A program made the translations under genes and the position numbers. DNA of 64,000 bases from Paraliobacillus zengyii (GTDB taxonomy: Bacteria > Bacillota > Bacilli > Bacillales > Amphibacillaceae): assembly GCF_003268595.1 (NCBI RefSeq), contig NZ_CP029797.1, positions 207,501 to 271,500 on the forward strand. Direction: 5' to 3'. How positions within the stretch are numbered: position 1 is the first letter of the stretch; each line of letters begins with the position of its first letter. Positions 63,329 to 64,000 of this stretch are shown here, in pieces. The notes beneath the pieces are model-generated. The model saw only the letters and a list, made by a program, of their open reading frames with translations. It did not search any database and was not told the origin of the DNA.

Positions 63329-64000
63329 GTGATGAAGATACTCAATCAAAAATACATTTTAATGTTGTTGCTCGCAGCAGTGCTTTTATTATCAGCTTGT
63401 GGTAGTGAAAATGATGAAGATACAAGCTCAGATGCAGCATCAGATGATACACAAACAGAAGAAGCAGAGGAAAGAGTGTTAACAGATGCAATGGGAAATG
63501 AGGTAACAATTCCAGCAAATCCTGAACGTGTTATTGCGTCTTACTTAGAAGACTACTTAGTAGCACTTGATATTACACCAGTAGCACAATGGACAGTTGG
63601 TGAAGGTAGTATTCAAGAATATTTACAAGAAGATTTAGGTGATGTAGAAACTATTTCATATGATCTTCCATATGAAGCAGTAACAAGCTTTGAGCCAGAT
63701 TTAATTTTGATCGACTCTGCAAGTATGGTAGAAGATAACAAATACGATCAATATAATAAAATTGCTCCAACCTATGTAGTAGGAACGGAAGAAAATAATG
63801 ACTGGCGTGAAGAGTTACTTACGATTGGTGAAGTTTTCGGAATGGAAGAGCATGCCGAACAAGTTTTAGCTGAATATGAAGAGAAAGCAGCTGCAGCGAA
63901 AGAGGAAATTCAATCTGCAATTGGCGAGGATTCAGTAGCAGCAATTTGGTTAGTGAGTGATACTTTCTATGTTGTAAGTGAAAACTTATCAAGTGGAGAC
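63329..64000 (+). CDS. Iron-siderophore binding lipoprotein, cut by the window end
   Basis: The first 224 codons of a second siderophore-binding protein. Lipoprotein signal LMLLLAAVLLLSACGSEN, with lipobox LSAC, is followed by an acidic linker. The binding fold starts VLTDAMGNEVTIPANPERVI and continues with EPDLILIDSASMVEDNKYDQ. AAGGAGGA is eight bases before GTG 63329; the next codon is ATG, so the start is uncertain by one codon. It shares a Fur-box region with the divergent permease pair, with which it should form one importer. The 3' end is outside the window. Confidence 0.9.
   Translation, partial: MMKILNQKYILMLLLAAVLLLSACGSENDEDTSSDAASDDTQTEEAEERVLTDAMGNEVTIPANPERVIASYLEDYLVALDITPVAQWTVGEGSIQEYLQEDLGDVETISYDLPYEAVTSFEPDLILIDSASMVEDNKYDQYNKIAPTYVVGTEENNDWREELLTIGEVFGMEEHAEQVLAEYEEKAAAAKEEIQSAIGEDSVAAIWLVSDTFYVVSENLSSGD

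Overview
The window comes from a low-GC Gram-positive bacterium of the Bacillaceae. The evidence is the rRNA-tRNA cluster followed by the Bacillus-type block sigW-rsiW-cdaA-cdaR-glmM-glmS, a glmS ribozyme, AGGAGG-type ribosome binding sites, a DesK/DesR cold-sensing locus, sigma-B-like promoters and Btr/Feu-like iron uptake. The mevalonate-pathway kinases at 56.9-60.0 kb are unusual for Bacillus itself and fit better with a halotolerant relative (Gracilibacillus, Oceanobacillus or Virgibacillus type). The genus is an inference.

Layout. 1-4100: 3' part of an rRNA operon (23S, 5S) and nine tRNAs (Asn, Thr, Glu, Val, Thr, Tyr, Gln, Lys, Ala). 4200-9100: sigW/rsiW envelope-stress pair, c-di-AMP cyclase cdaA, its regulator cdaR, and glmM. 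9150-12790: a DUF4956 / VTC-type polyphosphate polymerase module and a two-component system, lying between glmM and glmS. 12940-15095: glmS with promoter, ribozyme leader and an extra hairpin.

15121-24718 is the most striking region. It is a Tn7-like transposon inserted exactly 25 bp downstream of the glmS stop codon, flanked by the 5-bp duplication TACAA, with three TnsB-type sites at each end. It encodes a frameshifted TnsD/TniQ and an intact TnsA. tnsB is cut at its eighth codon by an IS21-family remnant and tnsC is missing, so the element is stranded. Its cargo includes three CBO0543-family membrane proteins, decayed ctaA and alpha/beta-hydrolase genes, a MITE-like repeat in two copies and what looks like the end of a second Tn7-type transposon. 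The original glmS terminator lies just beyond the right duplication, 9.6 kb from glmS.

25-34 kb: an SDR dehydrogenase, an Atu4866 protein, an AraC regulator, a sigma-B-type csbD, a VOC protein and the mannitol PTS locus mtlA-mtlR-mtlF-mtlD. 34.4-40.3 kb: Fur-box-associated siderophore uptake (Btr-like activator, lipoprotein, two permeases; no ATPase). 40.8-42.8 kb: two overlapping GC-richer PstS-like genes without signal peptides. 42.9-45.3 kb: an aldolase-type enzyme and a metallophosphoesterase.

45.35-49.0 kb is a probable self-contained surface system: an ECF sigma factor (apparent AUC start), RskA-like anti-sigma, a duplicated histidine-containing surface protein ending in MPQTG plus a membrane anchor, and a class F sortase with a lipobox. 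The sigma gene and the surface-protein gene share an identically spaced motif, GTGATCCA-N15-CGT. 49.2-52 kb: nucleoside transporter and stress genes. 52-55 kb: des-desK-desR. 55.2-56.8 kb: TctA-like permease. 56.9-60.0 kb: mevalonate kinase, diphosphomevalonate decarboxylase, phosphomevalonate kinase. 60-64 kb: acidic lipoprotein, potassium channel, and a second Fur-box-associated siderophore uptake locus whose binding protein runs off the end of the window.
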